From Bryoerythrophyllum caledonicum (taxonomy: Eukaryota > Streptophyta > Bryopsida > Pottiales > Pottiaceae): a DNA stretch of 64,000 nt. Shown in pieces: positions 52,590 through 64,000 of the stretch; the stretch's first letter is position 1, and each line of letters opens with the position of its first letter. The stretch spans positions 4,385,560 through 4,449,559 of the forward strand of contig OZ020525.1 of the NCBI GenBank assembly GCA_963971425.1, in the 5' to 3' direction. Made by a program: the position numbers and the translations under genes. A model generated the notes under the pieces. The model saw only the letters and a list, made by a program, of their open reading frames with translations. It was not told where the DNA came from and made no database searches.

Positions 52590-52734
52590 GAAGAAGAAGA
52601 AGAAGAAGAAGAACGCTGGTCTCCGAAGGGGACCGGCATGAATAAAGTGTCCGTTCATTCCACCACTAAGTCCATGCCCACCGGACATGGGTTAGTAGTA
52701 TGGAACTACTTCCCCCTTTCGAGGGTGGACACTT
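52590..52734 (-). mobile_element. 145-bp 5'-truncated LINE-A-family copy
   Basis: The reverse complement matches the last ~140 bp of the LINE 3' UTRs and ends in a long TTC run. A perfect 13-bp duplication TTGCCCAAATCAA flanks it at 52577-52589 and 52735-52747. Both hairpins are present (loop GAAA at 52717-52720; CTTCGG near 52624-52629). Confidence 0.92.
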
Positions 52735-52747
52735 TTGCCCAAATCAA

Positions 52748-53565
52748 CATAAGCAAGGGCACATCAACAAAGCAAGACAACGGTAGTCAAGCTACTAGTC
52801 TTTTTTTTTGGTGCACCATCTTCTCTGGGAAAATCTTGGTGTGTGATCAGAAAACTAATTTCTGAAACAATAGGAGGGAGATTATATATCCATCATGTAC
52901 AATAAATAGCCATTGATGACTTTAAATACGTGTTGTTTACTCTCTATATCCGGGGTAGTATATCCTTTAGTGTCATCAAAATACATAAAATTTTGTTTAA
53001 AAAAGTTCATCTCGATATCACCTAATTTAATATTAATGAAAGGGCTATCAAAATTTTAATGAAAGGGCGCATTTGAATGACTCTTCCAAAGGGCACATTT
53101 GATTTATAAGTAACAATGTTCAAATGACAAAGTGATTCCCCCAAAAGGTTTTGTTCTATTGGATGTTACCTTGTAACATTCAAATGAAGACTCTCTAGCG
53201 TAGAACCGTTAGATGTACCGGACGGAGACATGACAAATTATTATTTTAAATTATATCTAGAGATAAAAAGGAGAAAGTTTGTGCTTTGATATAAGTTAGT
53301 TTGAGTACATATAAAAATATTCAACTATACCTCTACATGATTCAAGAAAACGGCTCTATACCCGTCCAATGGCCGATACTTAGGTTGATACTTAGGTTGA
53401 TACTTAAACATGGTATATTTATTACAAAATATATCTGGGACATGGTATCTCCGGGTGATCGTATCTTTACAACATTATATCTCCAGGACAAGGTATTGTT
53501 CCGTAACGAGGTCTCAAACAGGGTGCCCTTGCTCATGACGGACGTTGGGTAAACATTACACCATT
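52748..53565. other. AT-rich intergenic, no gene seen
   Basis: No coding stretch. A short TTAGGTTGATAC tandem lies near 53382-53406. Confidence 0.6.
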
Positions 53566-53750
53566 CCGTGAATATAGTGTAGACCAGACTATTTGAAATT
53601 TCCTACACTAATTGAAAATTTACATGCAATTGTTGACTGACATACACTTGCTTGAGAACAAATATCCAATCAGAACTTGGCATGCACATGCTTTGATGGA
53701 AATTAGTGTGAGTGATCTACATCAATAATCCCTCTACACTATATTCAGTG
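53566..53750 (-). mobile_element. MITE family M1, copy 2 (~185 bp)
   Basis: Near-identical reverse complement of 42612-42797. Terminal GTGAATATAGTGTAGA and its complement. Confidence 0.85.
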
Positions 53751-53822
53751 TCTAGTGGAGTCGATAGAAATTTTAACCCACTTTCCCGTTTTCCCGAATA
53801 CGGGTAAATTTAGAACGTTTTA

Positions 53823-54213
53823 GAGCATCTCCACTCCTGGCGTGGAATTTTCCACGCTAGGACGGAAAAAAAATTTCACGCCAGGAGTGGTTTAGGGTTT
53901 GGTGCTTGTTTGGCTCCATCCCAAGCTCCAAAAAAATTTACCCAAAAAAATGTTTTGACCTTTTACCTCCCGCCACCAATGACACAGCGCCATGTGTCGA
54001 CATCAATGACATGGCGCCACGTGTCGCGAGGGTATGGGTGTGTCACCAACATCAAAAAATGGCGCACTCCCCCCATCCAAGGAGATTTTGGTGTGCCATG
54101 CACCAAAACTTCTAAATTTTTATAAAGTTTCCCCGTTTTGAGGTGATGGGTGCAACTTTTTGACCTCACAAAACTCCAATTTGGTGGTTCTCCGTCTTGG
54201 GGTGGAGATGCTC
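53823..54213. mobile_element. 391-bp Tourist-like MITE upstream of COX5b
   Basis: Ends GAGCATCTCCACTCC and GGGGTGGAGATGCTC, with TTA on both flanks (53820-53822, 54214-54216). This is a common plant MITE terminus. An internal hairpin CTGGCGTGG/CCACGC lies near the left end. Confidence 0.88.
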
Positions 54214-54216
54214 TTA

Positions 54217-54738
54217 ACTCCCGCAATGTAAAAACGACACCAAAGCCTGAGCAGCTGCCAGATCAGCCGGCATCTAAACCCTCCCTTCTATCGACGGCCC
54301 AGATCCCATCTCCCCCGCCACATCAGCCACCATCTTGACCGTCCATCTCATTTCCATCGACGGCGCAATCTCCATCTCGCACCGTCTCCATCTCCAGACC
54401 CTTCGAACTCACACAGAGCCCATCCTCCGATTCCAAACCCCTAAACCATCACCACACCCAAAACCACCACTCCTGGATACGCGAAGTAAGATGTACCGAG
54501 GGACTAGATGATACGGGTATAGGTCCCCTAATGCGTTTAGGACCGTGCTGTGCTTAGGGTTGTTTTTGGAGCGGACGATGCGATGTGTCGAGCGCATTCA
54601 CGCAGTTGCAACAGGGCTCGTGTTCTCTCGAGGTTTTGTGTTGTGCGCCATCGCCGGTTGGTGGATCGCGAGGGAGAGAGAGAGAGAGGGAGACGGCCCA
54701 GCTAGCCAGGGAAGGGGCAGAACACCAGGCAGTGCACA
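54217..54738 (+). promoter_or_regulatory. COX5b promoter / 5' UTR
   Basis: C-rich then GC-rich sequence with a (GA)n run at ~54672-54692 shortly before the start codon, as is common in plant 5' UTRs. No TATA box identified. Confidence 0.4.
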
Positions 54739-57062
54739 ATGTTGAGGACCGCGGCCCGCTCGCTTTCGCGCGCTCTCGTGCGGCCCTTGCCGGCCATCGG
54801 GAGCTTCACCCCGAGCCCCGCCTCGGCCGCGGCCGCGGTCGCCTCGCGCAGATGGTTCAATGCCAGCGCCTTCAACCCCGCTACCCACGCCGGTATGCGT
54901 GTGTTTGTTCTCTCCCGTCTTTGCTTTCGCATTTGTAGAGTTTCTCTCGCATACGTGAGTGCAATCGTTTTTTCCTTCTGGGAATCTGATTGGATCTGAT
55001 GAAGGTTCGTCTCGTTTTTTGTGGTTTGTAACGCGAATGGAGTTTCTTTTGGCTTTTGGGAAGTAGCCCTAATTTTTCGGTGTTGGGTTTTTGGTTGTTG
55101 GTTTTCTTTTGGATTTTTTTGTGTGCTTGATTTGATCTGTTTCGGATTAGCAGTTTTTTTCCTTCATATTTATTGTAGATTTTCGTTTTCAAAAAAATTA
55201 GGGTTGCTAGATCATCTGTTTGCAATTCTCTTAGCCTTTTCCCCTTAAAGTCTTTGGGTTTAACCCACAAACGTCAGTCAGGAACCGCATGTACAGGCAC
55301 GTATTTTACTCTGTAAACTGTAAAAAATGTATTAAAGTTTAGGAGGACTTGCACCTTTGGATTGAAGATTCTTTAGCTAACATATTTCAATTGGAGGTCA
55401 TTTCAATATTTGAACCTTATCATGTTCAAATACGACATTATACATGTGGAATACTGTGGCCACCAGCGGGTCGTTCTGACGTTTAATGGTTACGGAATTG
55501 GTCGGGGGATTTTGGAATGTGGATGGGAATGTACGATGTTGGAGAATGAGGTATTGTGTTAAAAACCTACGGAGGTTCTGCTGGTTGTGGGGGCGAGGTG
55601 CACCGTAATAGATGTTGCTTTTGCACTGACGGTGGAGGCTTTAATGTAGAATATGAGATGACATTGTCTCAAGTTGTCTAAGATTGTTGTAGTATGTTTG
55701 ACTGATGCTCTTGTTTCTGGTTGTTAGGTCAATTGGATGAATTCGGCATTGCAACTGGAGCCGAGCGTGAGGAGCTGGAATACCAGCGTCAGGTAGAGAC
55801 TTCACCATCGAGTAGTGTTGCGCTTGCCACTATCTTCTGTTGATGTCTCGTTCTGAATGTTGCTTGCTGCCCCATTTTTTGCAGGGCAAGACACGGTTCG
55901 AACTTGAGCCTCCCCGTGGACCTTTCGGCACAAAGGTTAGGTTTCGACACACTCACACCTGTTATTATACTGATGTGTAGAGCGACTGTTACATACAATG
56001 AGGGAAACTGATAATGTTTTTAGACACTCCCACTAAAGAACTGTTGTTGCAGATTCTGATGTGGTCTTCCTTCATTTGTACTCGTTGACAATGACAAAGT
56101 TGCTTACTGATTTACCTTCCTTGTATATCTACGTAATGGTCTCCAGGAAGCTCCCGCAATTGTTGAGTCCCATTACGATGAAAGGATCGTTGGATGCTCA
56201 GGAGGTATCGGTGGTGAGTTTCTCTATGATGCCTTATTTTTTTTGTGTATATTAATTGTTTTGTAACGTGACGTATTAAACTTGTAATAATGTACATCTT
56301 ACGTTATTTCCAGCCTGGAGTGTGGTGCATAGCATCCGCTATGGCTGATGATGATAATCGCTTTATGGAATTTTTCGAATTTAGAGGTAGAAGTGATGTC
56401 AGTTGTGTAGTAGCTGATCCTGGTGTTATGTGCTGAGGTGCTTCTGATTCAGGTCACACTTTATTCGAACATACTTAATCGTACATTGAAACTTATTATA
56501 TATTATTCGTGAAGAATTTATTATCAATAATTATCGGTATGAGCATAGTCTACAAGGTCTCAAACTTATCCTGTTCTTTCGAATTCTTGCAATTCTACTA
56601 TTACTTCTTTATAAGCTCACAGAAGTACCAAAATGCAGTGGCTGATGCAGCTTTCTTTTTGGTGTGGTATTGGATAAACAGAGGATGAACATGACGTAAC
56701 CTGGTTCAATTTGATGAAGGGGGAGACTTTTGAGTGCCCTGTATGCACCCAGGTTTTTGAGGTGAGAAAACTTGCCCTTTTGCTTATTAGAATGTATTTA
56801 TTATCATCGTTGCAGTGGCGTTATTCTATGTGGAAATAGGCTTTTCGTTCGCTTTGCCCATGTCGGTTCCAGAAGTGAGTAGCCCTGGCCGAAAGACCGG
56901 TATCAATCTCTAATGGTAGAAATGTGAGTTCCATTACTTTTTGAGATATTTTTGGCTGCGGTGTGCTATTCCGTACTGTTGTTAATGGAATTCTTGTGTC
57001 TGATATGACAGTTGAAGGTGATCGGAGTGGGTGGCAAGCCTGGTCATGATGAACATCACTAA
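54739..57062 (+). CDS. COX5B: cytochrome c oxidase subunit 5b, mitochondrial (6 exons)
   Basis: Exons: 54739-54892, 55728-55792, 55885-55935, 56147-56213, 56682-56761, 57012-57062. All introns are GT-AG and phases join without a stop, giving 155 aa, normal for plant COX5b. The N terminus is Arg/Ala/Ser-rich with almost no acidic residues (MLRTAARSLSRALVRP), a typical mitochondrial targeting peptide. The mature part has FGIATGAEREEL, PPRGPFGTKEAPAIVES, then the zinc site: Cys in IVGCSGG, His in EDEHDV, and the CPVC pair, ending GVGGKPGHDEHH. The protein is a nuclear-encoded, zinc-binding subunit of respiratory complex IV facing the matrix. All metal ligands are present, so it should be functional. 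The first intron is the longest (835 bp). Confidence 0.95.
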
Positions 57063-58940
57063 GGTTTCACGTGGTGTGATAGCCGTGCGTAGGGTGGAAA
57101 GGTCTGCTACTCAATTGAGAGGGTGCCATGGGCGAGTTTCACCCGTTCTGTATGTTTGTGGATCCTCTCTCTTTTGAGCACGTCTTGTTTCTTCCGACTG
57201 GTCTGAATCTGTCCTGATGACCTTAGAAGTTTCAGTAGAACTTATTTAGAAATGTTTAGATTGAAATCAATGGAGTCTTTGATCATAATATCAAATCTCC
57301 CTTCTCTGTGAAGGCTGGCGAGAGCTGAAGGCTGTCTAATGTCAGGCAATTAGCAAAATTGAAGATGGATGTGTGGGGTCTTTTTTGAGGTATTCGTTCC
57401 ATGCCTCCCCACATCTCTGCCCCCATTTATGCCTTGATCTTCTCCTCAATCCACAACGTCTGGTTGTGTCTTGCTGGTGATTTGCCCAGTATTCTGCGTT
57501 GAACTGATCTTGAAGTTCTCAGCTTCAATTGCATGTTATGAACTTAATATTCTGAATCAAGAGGTGTGTTTCCCTTGTTACAAAGCTCTTTCCAAAGCGC
57601 TTATAACAAGCCATTATTTGAAACATTTGGTGAAAAGTTGAATTGTTAGTGGCGAATTGAAACCCGTTGTACGAGGGAGATGTAATGTCTCACAAATTGA
57701 GCCTACACTAAAAAGTCCGTCATTTAACCAACAATGCCATTGCACTAGGATAGTAATTGTCCACCTCCATGAAAGACTTGAACTATGAGTAAGAGATGGG
57801 GGAAAATGGGTATCTATTGAGATAATCGCCATGAAAATCGGTGCGAGCATGGGTGAGCTTCAAAGATTTTTGTGAATGAGAGTTGTGATGAAATGTGCCA
57901 TGTTATAAATTTATGATGAACCATAATTTTATCAAAGTTGTTATGAATGTTGGGATGTGAAGGTGGTGTGGGTTTATTTTTGTATTATGGTTCAAAATAT
58001 GGCACTCTAAAATTTCTAAATATTGCACTCTAAAATTTCAATTAAAAAAATAAATTGTATTGCACTCTTCAAGTGCATGTATTTTACAATTTACACGGTC
58101 AAATTTTACAAAAATGTTTTAGTGTCTTCTTGTAGTAGTGAACTTAAAGATCCTATAATTGAAATTAGTTAAAGAGATGTTTGAGCGAGTTTTATAGCAT
58201 CTCATTCTAGAGGGGCAGTTCTGAAGTAGTTTTGGAGGAACATAGTCATGGTAGTTTAGGGATGAACCCTTTACTACTTAGCTATGTTTATGGAAAAACC
58301 AAGATTTTTGTTGATTTTTTTTTATACTAGATTTGATGGAAATATATTGCCTAATTTTAGTATCTAACCTTACATAATTGAACCTAAACCATGACCTCAA
58401 TTTTGAGGAGAATTTGCACAACATCCAAGGTTGATGGGATAGATTATGGTGTTTAAAGTTACCATATATTGGTAGTGAAAACTGTGGATTTTGGAGAGTG
58501 TATTACTTTAACCATCAATAGATTCTTGTAAGAATTTTTGTACTTTGAATAAAATTAGTTCACATGTGCACTAGGTTGATAGCTTTGCATTGACATATCA
58601 TATGTGAAGAAAATATTTATACACAATTATTGATATTTTTTTTTGCTTTTGTCTACTTGATTGTATATGAAAATGTTCCAAACTTATGTGGATTAAAACA
58701 GAAGTTTCATATTTGAGGAGAGGAATCAACAATCACAAATCAATGAAGAATGTCTTAAAGACACATAGATATTGCCCTCTAGTGTAGAGAGCCACTCATG
58801 CTCAACATCCAGAAATTCTCAAACGACGTCATTACTATTGATGGGCTCAAGGATGATCAGCCTCCCTAGTGACACATGTTATCATAGGACAAGGGGGACC
58901 TGTTCTACTCATACATTCAAGGCAAAAGCAAGATCTAAAA
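57063..58940. other. COX5b 3' UTR and intergenic DNA
   Basis: No coding region recognised. AT content rises after ~57600. Confidence 0.55.
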
Positions 58941-58944
58941 CCCA

Positions 58945-59165
58945 CTACATTGATTTTGATGTTTAGTGTCATGGGCAGTAAATGACTTGTAAATGCTATA
59001 AATTTTTACTTTTGATGAATATTTTTACCGACCATGTCCACTATGATCCCCCTCTTTGAGTAGTATAGATTGTTGTGCTCTTAGCAAAAATTTATATCGA
59101 AAGTAAAATCTTACAGCATTTACATGTCATTTAGTGCCCATGACACTAAACATCAAAATCAGTGT
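58945..59165. repeat. ~75-bp inverted repeat (fold-back)
   Basis: The arms at about 58945-59015 and 59090-59165 are complementary with few mismatches (ACACTAAACATCAAAATCA; GCATTTACA-GTCATTTA). The loop is ~75 bp. Confidence 0.75.
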
Positions 59166-59525
59166 AGTCTCCTCTAGTACATTGGATTTGCCTAAATACC
59201 CTGGTCGAGTGTTGCAGCAAGGCTCAGGCTTGGAAGAGTGGGGGAGGGTAGCGACAAAACCGGCCCCTATATTAATGTTGGAGGGGGGCCCTAATTGATC
59301 AAAGGCAGGTCTTCCCTGAAATTTGGGGCTGCAGGCTCCAAATTTGGCCCCAAGACATCCAAAAAAAGCCTCTAGAGCCCCAGAAGATAAAAGACTAGAA
59401 AAATGGACCACCCATGGCTAAGGCTTGGTGCAACGCTCGACCAGCGTAAATATGGAGATCCTAGTACATTGATGAGGTGGCTAACGCTATGCACTGAATT
59501 AAGAATCTTGATTCCATCTACAATC

Positions 59526-59680
59526 TTAGGCCCACTTTACACTATGGTGGAGAACTCCATCGGCCAAGAATTCAAGGGAAATGGAGCAATATGATTGGAG
59601 AACAATTGTTCTTCACCGGATTGGGTTTACACTATGGCCAAGACTTGACCGGTGAAGAACTTCAAGCATGGATGAAAAAA
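59526..59680 (+). mobile_element. Tourist-like element end
   Basis: TTA then GGCCCACTTTACACTATGG, GGAGAACTCCATCGGCCAAG, very similar to the reverse complement of 61960-62005. TTTACACTATGG recurs at ~59627. The right end is not resolved. Confidence 0.5.
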
Positions 59681-59902
59681 TGACATGGATGCCTATGTGG
59701 CAACATTTTTTTGAAGAGGACTTCTCCTCTAGATTAGTTTCTTGTCCGATCTCAACCCCCCGGACAAGAAATCAATCCATTGGAGAAGAAGAACTTACCA
59801 AAAAAATTCTTTCCCCCTCCAAATTCGCTGAATTTTACTGCAATTCAAGCTATTGTTTCTCCTTCCATGAGTGTCAATTTTGAAAAAAAATTATTGTATA
59901 AA

Positions 59903-60375
59903 ATGCACATTTTTGTTTAGTTTGTGTGGTACAAATTTCAAGTCCATTCAATAAGTATTGAGTCAGTTACGTGCATTTTGGTGGAAGGGGGTTTTGCAAA
60001 CAAACTCAGGGTCAGTTTTGAGCACTACAACTTCGGCGTGATGTAACTTTTTGGTGGAAGATTCTTATCCAACAATTGTTTTTTCCAGAGATGCGCATTT
60101 TTTTCTAGTTTGTGTGGTACAAATTTCAAGTCCGTTCGATACGTATTCAGTGAGTGACGTGCATTTTAGTGGAAGGGGGTTCTACCATAAAACTCAGGGT
60201 CAATTTTGAACACTACTACTTTGGCGTGCTGTAACTTCTTGGTAGAAGATCCTTTTACAACTTTTGTTTTCTTCAAAGATGCGCATTTTTGTCTAGTTGA
60301 TGTGGTGTAAATTTCAAGTCCGTTAGATTAGTATTGAGTGTGTGACGTGAATTTTAGTGGAAGGGGATTCTGCAT
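59903..60375 (+). repeat. 188-bp tandem repeat, 2.5 copies
   Basis: Units begin ATGCGCATTTTT at 59903 (ATGCACA variant), 60091 and 60279, exactly 188 bp apart. Shared motifs are GTGTGGTACAAATTTCAAG, GACGTGCATTTTAGTGGAAG and ACTCAGGGTCA. No coding capacity. Confidence 0.88.
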
Positions 60376-60589
60376 ATTTGCAAATTTTTATTGCTATTGA
60401 TTTTCAACTGTTCTTTACTTGTAAATGACATGATTATGGGGCTTGTGTTTCAAGTCGGAGTTTACTACTTGTTACTTTTTCGTAGATTTTTAAAGTTGAC
60501 TATAACCCAAAAACTCTATGCTAGATTATGTTTTCTAAACAAGAAGTAGAGTTAACCCGGTGTAATAAATGGCTCTCAAAATTACATTG

Positions 60590-61705
60590 TATGTTGAGTT
60601 CATGTGAACTTTTTACCACACAAATTAGACAAGTGGGACCATTTTTTCCAACAGGTTTTACTACATTTTTACACTTGATGTAAAATGTATAGATTTTGAA
60701 AGGTGATTCTGGCCAAAAATGCATGGGGGACCTTATAACAATAAGTAGATGGGAGATATCCATCCTTTGTTCAAAGAAATCAAAAGCTAATTTGGAAAAT
60801 GATATTTCATCTACAAAGAATTGTTGCATTGAAGAAATTAAAAGGAAAAGACAAGATGACATTGGCAAAAAGCGGGAAGGAAATTAAAAAAACAACTTAC
60901 ATTGATGGTACATGTTTACCTAGAATAGTTGCTTTTAAGTTTGACCTTATATTTGGACATCAATCGTTGTCAAGGTATATCTTATTTTTATTTTTATTTT
61001 CATATTGACATCTTTTGAGATTTCTTTTACACACTTGTCTAATATGCAAAAATCATTTCATTTCTATTAATTGGGTCAATTATTGTCCACACAAAAAAAC
61101 AATGTCCTAAAGTTTCATACTAATATTTTTTTCAAATTATGTGTTATTTTTCATTTTTCATTTTTTTAATTATTGTATTGAAAATATTTTATACCAACTT
61201 CATATTGTCTTTTTACAATATGATCTCAAGAAGGATTGAAACAATATTGATTTTATGTCAATATTGATATGGAATGCGATTAATGACCCATATGGAATCA
61301 ATATGACCATAAGAAACATATATCTCTGATATATTCTACACATGAACAAAATTGCCTTCTATTTTCCTGATGTACTTTAGGTAAATAAATTTTGAACAAC
61401 CAAATCGATTTTTTTTTGTAGTATAAAAATTATAAAGTAGAACCCACAGTAAGCACATAGATGTGTTGTTACCTAGTCTAATGTCAGCATCAACAAGCCT
61501 TATGTGGTATTTGAAGAAAAGGCAAGCAAATAATTAAAAGGTTTGAAACAAATCAATTATAACATGGTTGTGTGTGCTAACAACATGTATATTGTATTCA
61601 TGTGAAATTTTTACCACACAAACTAGACAAGTTGGGGCTTTTTTCCCAACAATTGCTACCATACTACATTTGGACATTTGATGCAAAAGATATAAATTTT
61701 TATAG
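60590..61705. repeat. pair of ~115-bp direct repeats ~1 kb apart
   Basis: 60590-60700 and 61588-61705 share TTCATGTGAA-TTTTTACCACACAAA-TAGACAAG. The motif is also the complement of CTAGTTTGTGTGGTA within the 188-bp repeats. AT-rich DNA without genes lies between. Confidence 0.6.
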
Positions 61706-61849
61706 TTCAACGGAGCCCATAATGTTACATAACATGTCCATGGGGACCATTAGATATTGTGGTTTCCATTGGCTAGCATAAAATTTCTTGGTGGTGAAGT
61801 TCACCGGTGGTCTTCACCTTATGAAGTTGGCTGGTGGACTTCACCGTTG

Positions 61850-62005
61850 GGTGTTTACACTACTAACCAGTCAAGACATCTTCATGCATTACTTTATTCT
61901 TTTTTTGTCTTGTCCAACATCCACCGCTCACCTCAAATAACCATGTCTTGGCCAAGACTTCTTGACCGGCCGGTGGAGTTCTCCACCATAGTGTAAAACC
62001 CCCCT
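61850..62005. mobile_element. ~156-bp MITE-like inverted-repeat element
   Basis: Left GGGTGTTTACACTA and right TAGTGTAAAACCCCC are inverted. The interior is related to 59529-59580. Target duplication is unclear. Confidence 0.55.
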
Positions 62006-63086
62006 TATTCACTTCAGTCCTTCTGTAACCGAGAAACTTCAAATCCACCTAGAAATTTGAAATGTCGGTCGACAAGTCTCCTCGCACCCAGGTATGCTGT
62101 TTTTGATGAAGCCATGGCTACTTTTGAGATGCTTACGACATCGCTAGCTTTATGCACTTAGGCCTTTCCATGGCTGGTGCCAATGTAGTGCCAATCCATT
62201 GAGCATCCGTAGGGAAGTGTCCCCAAAACTGTTAGTGAGGGATAGTTTGTTCACATTTATCAACACAGAGAATACCACACAAGTCAATTTGCACCCATTG
62301 TAATAAAAATCAAGAATGCAAAAAAAAAACTAAATTATGCAGGGTGATAGTCAGTAGGCTAGTATGAATGTGTCCCCAAGCTTGCGTACAAACTACAATG
62401 GAACACAATGGTGTTGAGATCGATTTAAGGTCTTGGTGACCAAAGGTGATATGTTGTCATGGATGAGGCCGTGACCGCAATGTGCACGCCATTCAACAAG
62501 GGTTGTAAGAGTATCAAACTTATTCACTTCAGCTGTGATGGCATATTACCTCCTAGATACTTTACAAACAAGCGGATGTAGGAGGGGAAACTAGTGATGG
62601 ATATATGTTTTTTTGTGTCCGAATCATTTGTTACTGCAATGAAGTGCAATCAACCAAAGCATAATTGTGGGTTGAAGTATTTGATGTTTCAAGTTTGTTT
62701 GACATTCATTGCACAACCATGTTGAATTGAAGTTTGTTGTTGGCCAGTCTTCACAATCTGATGACTAATGTCTCAAAATTGGGAGATTTTGTTGTACATA
62801 TAAGCGGGTCAACAAGCGAATTACAGGATTCTATGAAGTATATACATATGGATAAATAGAATGGCCATACATGCATTCTTGCAAGCGACAAATAGGCGAG
62901 ACATGTTTTGGTTATGTCTCACTCTACTTTTACGGCATTTTTTTTTACACTTCTTACCTCTCTTCCTTTTTCAAGTAAGACTTTCTGGCAAATAACTCCA
63001 CTATGTACCATTAGATTTGAAACTATGACCAAGAACTTTTGTTCCTCAAGACTTTTCAAATAGCTCGCAAGGTTTCATTTTGTTAG
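62006..63086. other. intergenic, no confirmed gene
   Basis: A short ATG-led piece at 62063 followed by CAG-GTATGC looks like a first exon but no continuation was recognised. Confidence 0.5.
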
Positions 63087-63089
63087 TAA

Positions 63090-63540
63090 GGGCCTCTTTA
63101 CACTAGAGGCAAGAGGCCGCAAGGAGAGAAATTTCAGCCAATGGGAGACGTAGAAATCGAGAAGACCAAAGAATGTCACATTACACCCGATTTTTTCAGC
63201 CTAAGGGACGAAAGAGGAGAAAATGACATGGACAACACTTTTGTCCTCTGTGGCAACAAAAGTGCATAATAATGAGGGCCCCCGGAATTATAGTTAGGCC
63301 TACCTCAAGAGGTGGGCCTAACTACAAATCCGCGGGGCCATTGGCCAAAAAACTCACAACCAATCATTTAATATATTTAAAGATGAATTTTGAAAAAGCT
63401 CAACATTGGAGCTTTTGGCCTTCTCTCACTTTACACCACACCCAAAGGCCATGGCTTCTCAAGAATTGGCCTCTCAAGAATGTGCCATGGCCCAAGTGGA
63501 GTTTGGCCGGAGGCTTCTCGTTTCTAATGTAAAGCGGGCC
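63090..63540. mobile_element. 451-bp Tourist-like MITE
   Basis: Left end GGGCCTCTTTACACTAGAGG and right end its near-complement (CTAATGTAAAGCGGGCC), about 29 bp each. TAA flanks both sides (63087-63089, 63541-63543). No transposase. Confidence 0.85.
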
Positions 63541-63543
63541 TAA

Positions 63544-64000
63544 GACATGCTCATGATTGTCTTAGATTTATGAAATTGAAGTTCTCTGTAAAGTCTATGC
63601 TATTAGATCAATGGAAAAATTTGTAAGTGGAGTCTCAAGAAGAACCAACTATGTGTCAAATAAAAATGTAAGTAAATATAATTAGTGAATCTTTACAAAG
63701 TTTTTAAATATGTTGTAAGAAGATATAAAATTAGGATTCAACTAGCATCCATTGCACGTAAGGAATCATATCAACAGTAGATATTACATCCAATGTCTAA
63801 GTATGAGATAAAATTCGACCTTTATTTTGAATAAATCACATCAAGTTTGAAGCCCTTATCATATTGTTTTCTTCTACAAGAAACAGAGGCAACCACACAA
63901 AATGGAGAGATGTTTGTTACAGGCGGAGAAGAATCTGATAAAGAATAGTAAGGATGCATCTTAAGCATCCTAGACATTCTTAAGAACCCCAAGTTAATTG
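63544..64000. other. AT-rich intergenic, no gene seen
   Basis: No coding or repeat signal seen. Confidence 0.6.

Noticed and set aside
62063-62092. Possible first exon (MSVDKSPRTQ followed by GTATGC)
   Set aside because: No downstream exon recognised within the window.

Overview
The window reads as nuclear DNA of a streptophyte (green plant lineage). There are two spliced host genes: an ARID-ELM2-SANT chromatin protein and a plant-type mitochondrial cytochrome c oxidase subunit 5b. Most of the rest is nested, decaying transposable elements plus AT-rich DNA with MITEs and tandem repeats. Retrotransposons carrying cytosine methyltransferases have been reported from charophyte algae and dinoflagellates, and the Gypsy elements here carry one, so a charophyte alga is a reasonable guess. 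The species cannot be fixed from sequence alone.

Layout. 1-11.5 kb: LINE-A, a non-LTR retrotransposon on the + strand whose two large ORFs are both open. 11.5-13.7 kb: unassigned. 13.7-33.7 kb: Gypsy-1, a decayed Ty3/Gypsy element in the order gag, protease, DNMT3-like C5 methyltransferase, RT, RNase H, integrase, PHD finger. It is split in the RT region by LINE-B (18170-30525), a broken relative of LINE-A flanked by a 10-bp target duplication. LINE-B is itself interrupted by a 199-bp truncated LINE copy with a 12-bp target duplication. 33.7-37.5 kb: AT-rich DNA, a 761-bp Tourist-like element and a tandem repeat of about 250-310 bp next to the ARID gene. 37.6-40.5 kb: ARID-ELM2-SANT gene, two exons. 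42.6-44.6 kb: MITEs and inverted repeats. 45.3-51.9 kb: Gypsy-2 on the - strand, with the same methyltransferase and PHD architecture and an internal deletion. 52.6 kb: a 145-bp truncated LINE copy with a 13-bp target duplication. 53.6-54.2 kb: two MITEs. 54.7-57.1 kb: COX5b, six exons. 57-64 kb: MITEs, a 188-bp tandem repeat, inverted repeats and no recognisable gene.

Main points of interest. (1) The LINE family combines an N-terminal APE endonuclease, RT, RNase H, a CCHC finger and a C-terminal PD-(D/E)XK-like (RLE) endonuclease, so it has two endonucleases as in the Dualen/RandI group. It also carries a 2A-like ribosome-skipping motif ahead of the endonuclease; LINE-A has two copies, one of them mutated. 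(2) Four LINE 3' ends share two predicted hairpins, one with a GNRA-type loop and one with a CTTCGG loop, before a (TTC)n tail. (3) Two diverged Gypsy elements carry a DNMT3-like methyltransferase between protease and RT and a PHD-type finger after integrase: a DNA-methylation writer and a putative chromatin reader in one retroelement.
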